Positions 51,845 through 59,973 of a DNA stretch of 64,000 bases are shown here, piece after piece (positions within the stretch are counted from its first letter, which is position 1; every line of letters begins with the position of its first letter). This DNA comes from Pseudomonadota bacterium. GTDB taxonomy: Bacteria; Pseudomonadota; Gammaproteobacteria; Competibacterales; Competibacteraceae. Location of the stretch: contig JAKLIY010000007.1 of NCBI GenBank assembly GCA_022709365.1, positions 61,074 to 125,073 of the forward strand, written 5' to 3'. The notes beneath the pieces are model-generated. The model saw only the letters and a program-made list of their open reading frames with translations, did no database searches and had not been told where the DNA came from. The position numbers were made by a program, and so were the translations under genes.

Positions 51845-51878
51845 AAAAAAAATGGTTCCATCTTTCGATGGAACCATT
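51845..51878 (-). terminator. Rho-independent terminator of PEP-CTERM gene B
   Basis: Minus strand: 12-bp perfect stem AATGGTTCCATC / GATGGAACCATT with a GAAA loop, followed by T8. It lies some 35 bp after the stop codon of the PEP-CTERM gene and faces the converging pump gene. Confidence 0.92.
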
Positions 51879-51912
51879 GAGGTAATTCAGCAGGATAGCG
51901 CGCTTAGCGAAA

Positions 51913-52905
51913 TTACACCTTCATGCTTTGCTCTTTCCGGCGACGTCCCATGGCGCCGAGGGCCAACAAACCAGCGCCGAAGAGGCCGATGGTAGCGGGT
52001 TCGGGGACAGCAGTGATAAAGTCGTTAGTCGCGCGGGTTTGGAACATGACGTTTGGTCCTGTCACGCCGTTGATAGCGCCGATAGTAGAACTGGCACTAT
52101 TGTTTGAGCATGTTCCTGCCCCACCGATATAGGTCGATCCAGTCCAGAAGCAAGCCGACGGATTCGTCTGCTGGAATGGCAGGTTCTGGAACGTATCAAA
52201 ATTCATGGCAAGAAGGTTTAAACCTGGCGCAAAGAAGTTCGGATCAGCCAAGTTCACCTTAACGATCAAATCGCTCGAACCCGCCCCCGTCGCAGTAGTG
52301 ACCGTCGGATAGTCGTTACTACCGAACCCATCCAGAGGTGCAAATACAACAGGCGGGGGTGGATTCGTGAAGCTACTAACGCCTTCGGGAAGGATTGTTC
52401 CTGACAGAATAAGCGTCCCGTTATTGAATCCAAGCCCTGACAGATTATTCGAATTCTTATCCGGATCATACCAAATTTCGAAGAAATTGGTTCCACCTGC
52501 GATAGGTTTGAAAGTAACCTGTCCCGTAACAACTCCGGGGACCTCAATGCTAATTACCTCCTCCTGAAAACCGAAGACGTAAGTCCATTCGTAATTAGCA
52601 GCAGTTAATCCATTAAGATTGAGTCCGCCAATCGTGTCACCCTGATCATCAATAAAGGTAGCCAGCGCAGCGTGTCCATAAGTCTGAAACTGTTGACCGA
52701 CGGAGATACCATCTACGCCTACGCCTAAGCTTTGACCTTCTCTGGCAACCGAAATTGCGTTGCCGTTATTCCAACCCAGGGAACCAACCTGAATCGCAGG
52801 ATCGACTCCAGCTCCATCAGGGTTGATTGTAATAATCTGACCCGCTTGAGCTGTCACGGCTGCGAGGGACAATGCCAAGGCTGCCGCCAATTTAGAAGTT
52901 TTCAT
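51913..52905 (-). CDS. PEP-CTERM protein, possibly flocculation-associated type
   Basis: A 330-residue secreted protein: signal peptide MKTSKLAAALALSLAAVTAQA, a body with GISVGQQFQTYGHAALATFID and a long beta-rich region, and the sorting signal AVPEPATIGLFGAGLLALGAMGRRRKEQ. The tail extends 5 residues beyond the basic cluster, slightly longer than usual. The start at 52905 has AGGAG 8 nt upstream. The FQTYGHAALATF segment resembles floc-related PEP-CTERM proteins, but this was not tested. Promoter, upstream sites and terminator are all visible, so it is monocistronic. Confidence 0.88.
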   Translation of the reverse strand: MKTSKLAAALALSLAAVTAQAGQIITINPDGAGVDPAIQVGSLGWNNGNAISVAREGQSLGVGVDGISVGQQFQTYGHAALATFIDDQGDTIGGLNLNGLTAANYEWTYVFGFQEEVISIEVPGVVTGQVTFKPIAGGTNFFEIWYDPDKNSNNLSGLGFNNGTLILSGTILPEGVSSFTNPPPPVVFAPLDGFGSNDYPTVTTATGAGSSDLIVKVNLADPNFFAPGLNLLAMNFDTFQNLPFQQTNPSACFWTGSTYIGGAGTCSNNSASSTIGAINGVTGPNVMFQTRATNDFITAVPEPATIGLFGAGLLALGAMGRRRKEQSMKV

Positions 52906-53020
52906 GATTCTGCTCCTCAAAAGTCTAAAAATTTAGGTTGTTTGCTTTCCAGATGCTCTTGATGATCAGTCTTGGTTGAACACCAATCGCTACAAAGTCA
53001 TCTACGTTTCCTGAATCAAT

Positions 53021-53035
53021 GCCAAATCCGTGCCA
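53021..53035 (-). promoter_or_regulatory. Sigma-54 type -24/-12 promoter of PEP-CTERM gene B
   Basis: The minus strand reads TGGCACGGATTTGGC, one mismatch from TGGCAC-N5-TTGC, about 115 nt upstream of the start codon. Confidence 0.7.
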
Positions 53036-53099
53036 TTAATTAAAATTAATTTATAAACAATAAGTTAATAGAAAAAACGTTTTTTGGATCTTCAAGTTG

Positions 53100-53116
53100 T
53101 GTAAAAAAAGCTGACA
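53100..53116. promoter_or_regulatory. Upstream 17-bp motif, copy 1 (PEP-CTERM gene B)
   Basis: TGTAAAAAAAGCTGACA, 65 bp upstream of the -24 element, same orientation as the copies before gene A. Confidence 0.65.
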
Positions 53117-53254
53117 CCGTTTGTGTGCTTAACTAAAGCGAAACGCGAGGGCTAAAAAATATTATGTCGTTGTTTTTCTAATGGATAAGCCCAAATTCTA
53201 TCTCACGTCACCTCCAGCCAGTGGTTCAAGGCCTCAGAAAATGCTCTGAATGCC

Positions 53255-53271
53255 TGTAAAAAAACCTGACA
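53255..53271. promoter_or_regulatory. Upstream 17-bp motif, copy 2 (PEP-CTERM gene B)
   Basis: TGTAAAAAAACCTGACA, 155 bp from copy 1 and 220 bp upstream of the -24 element. Confidence 0.65.
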
Positions 53272-53354
53272 CCTTCGTTGGCTGTTAATTGGCTGTTAAA
53301 ACGAAAACACTGGAGTCAACCGGTGTTCCCGTTGCGCTGGGAATGACCACACCA

Positions 53355-53665
53355 GGCGCAAAGCGCCAGAACGGGTCGGTGTTGTAGATCGGCCAGCCCC
53401 TGGTCGCGGTGTCGATCAATTTTACAGTGGGAGTATTCCCAAGCGATCAGATGATGAACGCTGACACGATTTCGAGTTTTTCCACGAAAACCCGCTCCGT
53501 ATCCTATGAGTGGATGACCTGCTGCAACCGACTCACCGCCTGCCGACCGCCGGTATCCTCTAGCCAGCGTTGCGCTGCCGTCCGCACCTGCTCCACGGTC
53601 AACTGTCCCACCCGCAACCGCGTCCCCACGCCCCCCCGCTCCAGGCACAGCATGTTGATTCGAGT
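53355..53665 (-). pseudogene. Glycosyltransferase fragments in scrambled order
   Basis: Minus strand 53665-53474 encodes INMLCLERGGVGTRLRVGQL through to DTERVFVEKL with one stop codon, matching the C-terminus of the glycosyltransferase at 55084-56325. Further along the same strand, 53440-53355 encodes TPTVKLIDTATRGWPIYN, which matches residues about 75-95 of the same protein. A C-terminal piece followed by an N-terminal piece implies remains of two tandem copies. Confidence 0.75.
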
Positions 53666-53989
53666 GGCCGCACGCGCAGCCGAATGGGTTGGACCTTTAA
53701 AAAGCTCGCCCACAGTGCCGTTTCCTGGTTCAAGCGCGGTCTGCGCGCGCTCCAGCGGTGGCTCCAGATGCCACGACCCTTACCACCCTTACTATCGCGT
53801 CTGCCCCGTGATGAGGAACTGATAGGTAGGCCTTCAGACTCATGCCATGGTTGGAAAAGACTCAGGATTGACAGCGACTACCAGGGCCGGTGATACTTTC
53901 ACGAAAGCATCGCCGTTGGCTGTGCCTGGCGTGGTCAGTGGTCTCCCCATACGATGTGGTCAGGCCGGCTTGGATTGAGGAGCAACTTG
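53666..53989. other. Gap without a recognisable gene
   Basis: About 320 bases between the glycosyltransferase fragments and the hexapeptide protein. One plus-strand frame (SWFKRGLRALQRWLQMP) is faintly like the end of an IS4-type transposase, but this is too weak to call. GAGGAG at 53977 is the ribosome site of the next gene. Confidence 0.35.
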
Positions 53990-54643
53990 GTGAAAGCGAG
54001 CTATCTTGACTTCTTACTGTGCGGCGGCGCGATCAGCGTCATCCTCGCCGGCACCCTCGGTTTGATCATGCTCCTGCTGCCTCTGTCGATAGCCTTGACG
54101 GCCGAGTACCATGTCCTCATTGATTTCCTGCTGGCGCTTCTTTTCTATGGCCTTCTCTCGGCCCTGTTCGTGCGCCTGCTCCTGAGGTTTCGCCCGATGG
54201 AGTCCGGCGAATACGCCATGGATTCTCCGGTCTTCACCTACTGGAAACTGCTGACCATTGTCTACCGTCTGGGACAGGGTGCGCTCCTCCCCTTCACGCC
54301 GGTTTTCGTCAAGCCGGTGGTCGAGGCGCTTTTCGGCGCTCGGGTGGGCGCCAACGTGGCGCTCGGAGGAACGATCGACGATCCTTACATGGTAACGATC
54401 GGCGACGGTGCCGTGCTTGGCAATGCATCCTTGGTCTCGGGAAACATGCTCCATGGCGGCAAGCTGACCTGCGGCCCCGTAAAGATCGGCGCCGGGGCCA
54501 CCGTCGGCGTCAATTCGGTGCTCCTTCCGGGTACGGAGCTGGGTGAAAATGTCACCCTGATGGGGGGTTCGTATGTGATGCCGGGCACCAAGATTCCGTC
54601 CGGGGAAACCTGGCGAGGCAATCCGGCGCGCAAGTGGCTGTGA
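53990..54643 (+). CDS. Membrane-anchored hexapeptide-repeat (LbH) acyltransferase-like protein
   Basis: A 217-residue protein with two N-terminal membrane helices (FLLCGGAISVILAGTLGLIMLLL and HVLIDFLLALLFYGLLSALFVRLLL) and a C-terminal left-handed beta-helix (about 120-217): VGANVALGGTIDDPYMVTIGDG, KIGAGATVGVNSVLLPGTELGENV, ending in the common TWRGNPARKW. This layout resembles the terminal part of large Pls-type synthetases. The GTG start at 53990 is chosen for the GAGGAG 7 nt upstream. The likely role is acetyl or acyl transfer to a surface sugar or lipid (inference). Confidence 0.75.
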   Translation: MKASYLDFLLCGGAISVILAGTLGLIMLLLPLSIALTAEYHVLIDFLLALLFYGLLSALFVRLLLRFRPMESGEYAMDSPVFTYWKLLTIVYRLGQGALLPFTPVFVKPVVEALFGARVGANVALGGTIDDPYMVTIGDGAVLGNASLVSGNMLHGGKLTCGPVKIGAGATVGVNSVLLPGTELGENVTLMGGSYVMPGTKIPSGETWRGNPARKWL

Positions 54644-54869
54644 CGGAACTGGAGCATTTCCGGGCGGCTCCACAGCGAGGCGGCATCGCATCGTGAACAT
54701 TGACGAACCGTGCAGAATCTGTTGCCAGTCGAGCAGCGGTCCCTAACAAGTCAGGCGGGTGCCCGGCGCCACGCGCGATGTCGAGCAAGCGTTCGCTTAC
54801 AATCCCCATAGGCACCGCCCTCGCAGCGCTTCAGTCCAACGAGGTTTTTATCTGCCGCGGATACGCTAG

Positions 54870-55042
54870 AGGCCGCCGACCCAGCTCGGCATCCCGCGTC
54901 ACCTGGTCCAGTTCCTGATCCAGAAATTCATACCCGCGCGCCCAGTCAATTCCCGCGTGAGCCTCAGGGAAAAAAACCAGGCCAGAAAGTCCGGAACATA
55001 TTGCTCTAACAACCCTTTCCAGGGGCTATCGTAGTCATCCAC
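54870..55042 (-). pseudogene. Rpn/DUF4351-type nuclease fragment with frameshift
   Basis: The minus strand from GTG 55042 encodes VDDYDSPWKGLLEQYVPDFL then AWFF; after a T7 run (complement of A7 at 54970-54976) the frame must shift by one to continue PEAHAGIDWARGYEFLDQEL through QVTRDAELGRR. Together these match the start of a common Rpn-like protein. The remainder is missing. It lies just downstream of the glycosyltransferase gene on the same strand. Confidence 0.75.
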
Positions 55043-55083
55043 TTCTCGTTCGTTATCTATACGCCCCCTTCCCCGGCTCCTGT

Positions 55084-56325
55084 TCAGACCCAGACGAGTT
55101 TTTCCACGAAAACCCGCCCTGTATCCCATGCGTTGATAACCTGTCGCAACCGGCCCGCTTCCTGCCGGTAGCCCGTATCATCCAGCAAGCGTTGCGCCGC
55201 CGTCCGCACCTCTCCCGCGATCAACCGCCCCACTCGCAACCGCACGCCGACCCCCGCCTGCTCCAGACAGAGCATGTTCAAATGCTGGTCCATGTTACCG
55301 GCAATTCCCAATACCGGCACCCCCGCCGCCAACGCCTGCTGGGTTGCCAGGCTGCCGCCATTGCAGACCACTAGATGGGATCGGGCCGCCGCCGCAACGC
55401 CAGGCAGAAAATCCGCCACATAGGCATTCTTCGGCGGTTCAATGCCCAAGGATTGCCCAGCGGTCGCCGCGATCACCGTGACCGGCAATTCCGCCAATCC
55501 CCGCAAAATCACCGGCAAGGCCCGCACATTTTCCCCGGAACTGCCCAGAGCGACATAAATAATCGGACGATCACTGGGCAAGGTCTCCCACCAATCCGGC
55601 AGCTCCATCGCGGGTGACCACAGCACCGGCCCCAACCAGTGATGATGTGGCGGTAAAGGCGCAGTCGGGATGAAGTCTGGAATATCCGCATACAAGGTCT
55701 GGTCAGCATCCGTATAAATCGTCCGCAAGTCATATCCCAAGCTGGGCAGACCATATTCACGCCGCACCCGGTTCAGCGGCAGCGTATGCAGGGCGAACAC
55801 TGCCGGCCGCGCCAAATTAAACAGGGCCTGCGATAACCCCACCCCGAACACCGGGATCATCGGATGTTCTGGCAGCGGAAACGGCAGACGGGAATAAGGA
55901 CTCCAGTAGGCATTAGTGATCGTGAAGTAGGGCACACCCGCCACCCGGGCGCTCACCCCCAGCGAAATCCGGAAATCGCCCACGACGACATCCGGCTTGA
56001 CCGCCTCCAGCAGCACCAAATCCGCCCGGACATAGCGCCGCAAGGTGTCAAGGTCATAGACCGGCCAGCCCCGTGCAAGGTTGTCAAGAAATTTTACAGT
56101 GGGAATGGTCTCGATGGGTCGCCAGGCCAACGGCAGTTGACCGAACAATTTCAGGTAACGATTATCGCAGGCCAGCACCACTTCATAACACGCCAGGTCC
56201 AGCGCCTGCGCCAGTACCACAGGTCTAACAACATGGGCCAGCGTCACCGCCTCGCCGACGAAGAGAATGCGGCGGTGCAGACTTTGAGGTGCAGCGCTTG
56301 TACTCCAAGCAGATTCGATAACCAT
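55084..56325 (-). CDS. UDP-glycosyltransferase, GT1/MGT type
   Basis: A 413-residue GT-B fold enzyme: N-terminal RILFVGEAVTLAHVVRPVVLAQAL (acceptor side) and C-terminal donor motif YVADFLPGVAAAARSHLVVCNGGSLATQQALAAGVPVLGI with MDQHLNM. The usual HGGxGT pattern is altered to NGGSLAT. Members glycosylate small lipids or natural products. It lies in the same direction as an exosortase-type acyltransferase gene 103 bp upstream, so a lipid-like acceptor is plausible. Paralogue fragments occur at 53355-53665. Confidence 0.88.
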   Translation of the reverse strand: MVIESAWSTSAAPQSLHRRILFVGEAVTLAHVVRPVVLAQALDLACYEVVLACDNRYLKLFGQLPLAWRPIETIPTVKFLDNLARGWPVYDLDTLRRYVRADLVLLEAVKPDVVVGDFRISLGVSARVAGVPYFTITNAYWSPYSRLPFPLPEHPMIPVFGVGLSQALFNLARPAVFALHTLPLNRVRREYGLPSLGYDLRTIYTDADQTLYADIPDFIPTAPLPPHHHWLGPVLWSPAMELPDWWETLPSDRPIIYVALGSSGENVRALPVILRGLAELPVTVIAATAGQSLGIEPPKNAYVADFLPGVAAAARSHLVVCNGGSLATQQALAAGVPVLGIAGNMDQHLNMLCLEQAGVGVRLRVGRLIAGEVRTAAQRLLDDTGYRQEAGRLRQVINAWDTGRVFVEKLVWV

Positions 56326-56428
56326 CGGGTGATTCCATCAATGATTGAGAAGCTGTGTCGCTGAAATCCTGTTCTTTACGAGTTCCAGCCCCGCCGCTTT
56401 GATGTGCTGCAATCCCAATGGATGAAGA

Positions 56429-57211
56429 TCATCGAGGCTGATTTCCATCCAGAGCATCCGACTTCCGATCCGTCCGGCCCCGCATTTGCCTTTCAAGACT
56501 CTCGTAAACAAAATCATAAAGATACTGAAGTTCGCCTTGGATATTATCCAGTACCCCCTGCACCGGCACATAATAAGCCGCGCGTGGCCCGTGATATTCC
56601 ATGATGTCCCCGACCTGTACGAACGGCAGACCCACCATTTGCAGGCGGCGCGCCAGGCGCGGCTCCACCATGACAAAGGCGTCTGAACGGCCGGCCAGGA
56701 CCATCAAGGCGGCTCCGCCATAAAACAGCGCCAGACTCAACAAAGGAAAGGTGCGGCGTTCATCCGGGCTGAAACTGGCCGCCGCAATGCCTATGGGCGA
56801 TTCGGATTCACCCAGACGCCGCCGAAACCGGGTATGCACTGCCAACCGTGAGACTTCGGCAATGCGGGAACGCGGCAAACGCCCCGGATGCCAGACCGGA
56901 TCGGTCAGGCTGTGGCCGCAAAAGCGCTCCATCGGTAGCAAAAAGTCGCTCTCAGTCACCGCTGGTACGACTAACCGCATACAACCCGCCCCCGAAAGGG
57001 TGTCCTTGTGCAGGATCAGCGTATGCAGGGAGTATTGGTCATACTCATCCCGCTCCAGACCGCCCGGACAGTCCTCTTCCCGCTCATAGTGAAACTCCCG
57101 ACAGTACACGTCATAGCGGATGCGATGCACCTGCTCCCGCAGTGCCGGACTATCGGCAAGGAACACGTCAAAGTAGTTCTGGAAATGGTTATTCAGCAGT
57201 GGAATACTCAT
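56429..57211 (-). CDS. PEP-CTERM/exosortase-system acyltransferase, LuxI/FeeM-like (second copy)
   Basis: A 260-residue acyltransferase: NYFDVFLADSPALREQVHRIRYDVYCREFHYE at the N-terminus, GCMRLVVPAVTESDFLLPMERF in the core, and RIAEVSRLAVHTRFRRR. This matches the TIGR03694-like family better than the copy at 40557 and carries no C-terminal repeats. No convincing ribosome site precedes the ATG. It is followed by the GT1 gene and preceded by the pump remnant and adaptor on the same strand. Confidence 0.88.
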   Translation of the reverse strand: MSIPLLNNHFQNYFDVFLADSPALREQVHRIRYDVYCREFHYEREEDCPGGLERDEYDQYSLHTLILHKDTLSGAGCMRLVVPAVTESDFLLPMERFCGHSLTDPVWHPGRLPRSRIAEVSRLAVHTRFRRRLGESESPIGIAAASFSPDERRTFPLLSLALFYGGAALMVLAGRSDAFVMVEPRLARRLQMVGLPFVQVGDIMEYHGPRAAYYVPVQGVLDNIQGELQYLYDFVYESLERQMRGRTDRKSDALDGNQPR

Positions 57212-57257
57212 GGTAGTGGCGATCCATTGGTTTTCAAGTCATGCGTGATGTCAAAGC

Positions 57258-57390
57258 TCAGGAAGGCGGCGGCCGCACCGTGAACCAGGCCGCATACAGA
57301 GCCGACAGCATCAACCGATCGAGAACTGTCGCGCCAACTGCTTGAGTACCCATTCACGGATCGTTCTGGTTCAAGGTTAGGGCCTTTCAT
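57258..57390 (-). pseudogene. RND pump remnant (start and C-terminus only)
   Basis: The frame opens ATG AAA GGC CCT AAC CT (MKGPNL), overlapping the adaptor stop as ATGA, then after a large deletion and frame change reads VLDRLMLSALYAAWFTVRPPPS-stop. The ends match the first and last residues of the pump at 48637-51759 (MTGPNL; ILDRLALPAMYAAWFQVRPPAS). About 3 kb of pump gene has been lost. Confidence 0.85.
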
Positions 57391-58463
57391 GGCGCGCCAT
57401 CCAGTACGCGGACCGGCTGATCCGGGTAGAGCTTGTGAACCCCGGCGGTCACCACCCGCTGGCCAGGCGCAAGGCCGCTGGCGATGATGACCTGATCGCC
57501 GTGAAATTCGCCCAGATGAACCGTGCGCCGGGTAACTTTCAGCGTCTGGGGGTCCACCACCCACACCGCCGGCTGGCCTTCGTGTTCGGTCAGCGCCGTC
57601 AGCGGTAGACGAATGGCGGCCGCCGCCAGACGCCGGCTGGCCCGCACCGAGGCGGTCATACCGAGCTGCACTGCGCTGTCTGGATCGATGAACGTGATCT
57701 TGACTGCGTAAGTGCGCGTCAGCGGATCGGCCAGCGGGGCGACTTCCCGCACTTGGCCGCGATACGTCTGGCCGGGTGCCGACCACAGACTGATCTGCAC
57801 CTCCTCCCCGATGCGTAGTTCGTCGCGGCGATTTTCCGGGACGCTGATGGCGACTTCCTTCTCGCCAGGCAGCGCCAGGCTCAACACCGGCTGGCCGGCC
57901 GCAACGACCTGCCCGACTTCCGCATGAAGCGCGGTGACCACGCCGGCTTGATCAGTGCGCAACTGGGCGTAGCCGGTTTGCCGCGCCCCGCCTGACAGTT
58001 GGGATTCGGCCTGTTGCACCCGGGCCTGCGCGGTGTCGTAAGCACCTTGCAGGGTGTCAAAGTCATTGCGACTGATCAAATTACGAGCCAGCAACACCTT
58101 GGCGCGATTGAATTTGGCACGAGCCTGGTCACGGTCGGACTGAGCAGCAGTCAATTGCGCACGCAGCGCCTGCTCGTTCAGCGCCAGATCGCCGGAGTCA
58201 AGTTGCATCAGCACCTGATTGGTCGTCACCTGCTGCCCGATCTCCGCTTGACGCTCGGTAATCTTGCCGCCGACGCGAAAAGCCAGCGAAATTTCATGGC
58301 GGGCGCGCACCTCGCCGGCGTATTGCGAAACCCGGTCGAGGGATTCAGCCGTTGCGACCACGGTTTTCACCGGACGGACAACAGGCGGCGTTTCTGAAGG
58401 GGCTGGCGAGCAGGCGGCCAGCAGCAGAACAACAGCAGTGGGGATCACCCGTGGCGAACTCAT
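57387..58463 (-). CDS. RND efflux adaptor lipoprotein lacking its pump gene
   Basis: A 358-residue membrane fusion protein with lipobox TAVVLLLAAC at the N-terminus. Barrel-sandwich and hairpin: AFRVGGKITERQAEIGQQV, DSGDLALNEQALRAQLTAAQSDRDQARAKF, TDQAGVVTALHAEVGQVVAAG. The pump gene that should follow is reduced to 133 bp. Its start lies 5 bp after the GAF gene stop. The only intact pump of the right branch is at 48637, which itself has no adaptor; they may act together. Confidence 0.92.
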   Translation of the reverse strand: MSSPRVIPTAVVLLLAACSPAPSETPPVVRPVKTVVATAESLDRVSQYAGEVRARHEISLAFRVGGKITERQAEIGQQVTTNQVLMQLDSGDLALNEQALRAQLTAAQSDRDQARAKFNRAKVLLARNLISRNDFDTLQGAYDTAQARVQQAESQLSGGARQTGYAQLRTDQAGVVTALHAEVGQVVAAGQPVLSLALPGEKEVAISVPENRRDELRIGEEVQISLWSAPGQTYRGQVREVAPLADPLTRTYAVKITFIDPDSAVQLGMTASVRASRRLAAAAIRLPLTALTEHEGQPAVWVVDPQTLKVTRRTVHLGEFHGDQVIIASGLAPGQRVVTAGVHKLYPDQPVRVLDGAP

Positions 58464-58468
58464 GGCGC

Positions 58469-59257
58469 TCAGCCCTCTCCAGTTTCCCGTTCCAGACGTT
58501 TCTTGTGGCGGGTCAGATCGCCGGAAATCTGCCCGATGATTTCGGATGCCGCCTCGATGATTTGCCCGGAACTGAAACCGGCGGCGGCAAGATCCTTGTA
58601 AAAGGACTTAGCCAGCATCTTGGCTAATCGGGACGGCGGCAAACTGCCATCGGTAAGCCGATTGGAGACCTTTCGGCTTTCTCGGGCCAGCGCAGCCTGA
58701 GCGATGCGAGAACGCACCAGTTTACGCAGCCACTCCACCTGTACCGACCGTCCGATCAACGCCGCAACGATATTAGCCAGGGTCAAATCAGCATCACCGA
58801 AAGGGGCAGCCTCCGGACGGCCGGATAGATTCATCACCCCGACAGTCCGTTGACCTGTACGAATGGGGGTGCTGATGAAGCTGAAACCGATGCTGGCGCG
58901 GCGACGGGCCATCGCGGCGAATGCAGACTCCTGAATATCGGCGATGAGGATCGGTTCGCCCCGTTCCAGAACCCGTCCCGCGATGGACTCCACGTTGTCC
59001 GACTTTCCGCTCCAGGCGTCAGCGGGCAATTTTTCAGTGCAGGCCCAGAGTTTCAGGGAAGCCGTCCCGCTCTCATCGTCCGCCAGCAGCATGATGGAAC
59101 AGCCCGCTGCTGAAGTCGCCCGCGCCGCTAACCGGGCCAGCTCATCCAGCCGTGATTCAAGGTCTTCTTCGGCATTCAGAAATACCGCCAGCTCGTGCAG
59201 ATCGACGAGCGGGCTTAACTTCTGCTGCGCTTCTCCGCGAGATTCCTGGATCGACAT
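58469..59257 (-). CDS. GAF-domain protein
   Basis: A 262-residue cytoplasmic sensor-like protein. One GAF domain, about residues 20-175: DLESRLDELARLAARATSAAGCSIMLL, PILIADIQESAFAAMARRRAS, GVMNLSGRPEAAPFGDADLTLA. The C-terminal 80 residues are helical and contain no output domain (no HTH, kinase or GGDEF). It is in one operon with the adaptor (5-bp gap). It might control or sense for the efflux system, but that is only inferred. Confidence 0.85.
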   Translation of the reverse strand: MSIQESRGEAQQKLSPLVDLHELAVFLNAEEDLESRLDELARLAARATSAAGCSIMLLADDESGTASLKLWACTEKLPADAWSGKSDNVESIAGRVLERGEPILIADIQESAFAAMARRRASIGFSFISTPIRTGQRTVGVMNLSGRPEAAPFGDADLTLANIVAALIGRSVQVEWLRKLVRSRIAQAALARESRKVSNRLTDGSLPPSRLAKMLAKSFYKDLAAAGFSSGQIIEAASEIIGQISGDLTRHKKRLERETGEG

Positions 59258-59440
59258 CGAGGTGTCTCATTACACAACATCATGGGTCGTTTAAGGATAC
59301 AGGATTCGAACTCAGTAGAGGATAGTGAATCCAGCCGCTTTCCCGCACGGGGCTGGATGGAAGTTTGCGATTCTTGCTTCTGACATAATAGACTTACAAA
59401 TCTATTTCTTTTCCGCTAACCCCCATCAGGAGTATCTTTC
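59258..59440. other. Divergent intergenic region upstream of the GAF and duplicated-domain genes
   Basis: About 180 bp. It becomes AT-rich near 59370-59430, where promoters for the plus-strand gene are likely, and contains CAGGAG before GTG 59441. No operator-like palindrome was recognised. Confidence 0.4.
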
Positions 59441-59857
59441 GTGGAGATGAAGAATATCGAACATCTGCTCCGATCGTTCCGGGAGGATCTGCCTGAGGGC
59501 AGTCACACCGCAATAGCGATTGACCGTTGCGCCAGCCTGGAGGAGATTTCCGAACTGGCTGAGGCCGAAGGTTTCCACAAATTCGCCTCAGTGCTGTTTG
59601 AAGCCGAACAGGAAGCGCTGCGCGTCGACCCGGCGATGGTGGAAAACGCGACGACAGCGACTGAAATGTTCCTCCGGGAAGCCCGCAAGGATCTGCCCGA
59701 GGGAGGTAAAACCGCTGCCGCTATCGACCGCAGCGCCTCATGGGAAGAGATTTCCGAACTAGCCGAGGAGGAGGGCTTGCACCAGATCGCCTCAGTGTTG
59801 TTTGAAGCTGAACAGGAACAACTGCGCATTCCCGCTTCAACAGTCAGTGTTCGCTGA
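59441..59857 (+). CDS. Small acidic protein with internal tandem duplication
   Basis: A 138-residue protein made of two homologous units of about 67 residues. Unit 1 reads FREDLPEGSHTAIAIDRCAS then LEEISELAEAEGFHKFASVL; unit 2 reads ARKDLPEGGKTAAAIDRSAS then WEEISELAEEEGLHQIASVL; both continue FEAEQE. Predicted helical, strongly acidic, no signal peptide. GTG 59441 has CAGGAGT 8 nt upstream. The ELAEAEGF part is faintly like Nif11 leader domains, but the match is too weak to assign. Function unknown. Confidence 0.75.
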   Translation: MEMKNIEHLLRSFREDLPEGSHTAIAIDRCASLEEISELAEAEGFHKFASVLFEAEQEALRVDPAMVENATTATEMFLREARKDLPEGGKTAAAIDRSASWEEISELAEEEGLHQIASVLFEAEQEQLRIPASTVSVR

Positions 59858-59913
59858 CAATGAATTAAAGCCTCTTCCGGTAGTCATTGGATTGCCGCAC
59901 GGCTTTTCCGATT

Positions 59914-59940
59914 CCCGTTCTCACGTTCTGCGTGGGAACG
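59914..59940. repeat. Dispersed palindromic repeat, family C
   Basis: CCGTTCTCACGTTCTGCGTGGGAACG, a diverged copy of the element at 4893-4919, just upstream of the methyltransferase gene. Confidence 0.6.
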
Positions 59941-59973
59941 CACTTTTTGGATGGTTCAATCTTTGGACAGGGT

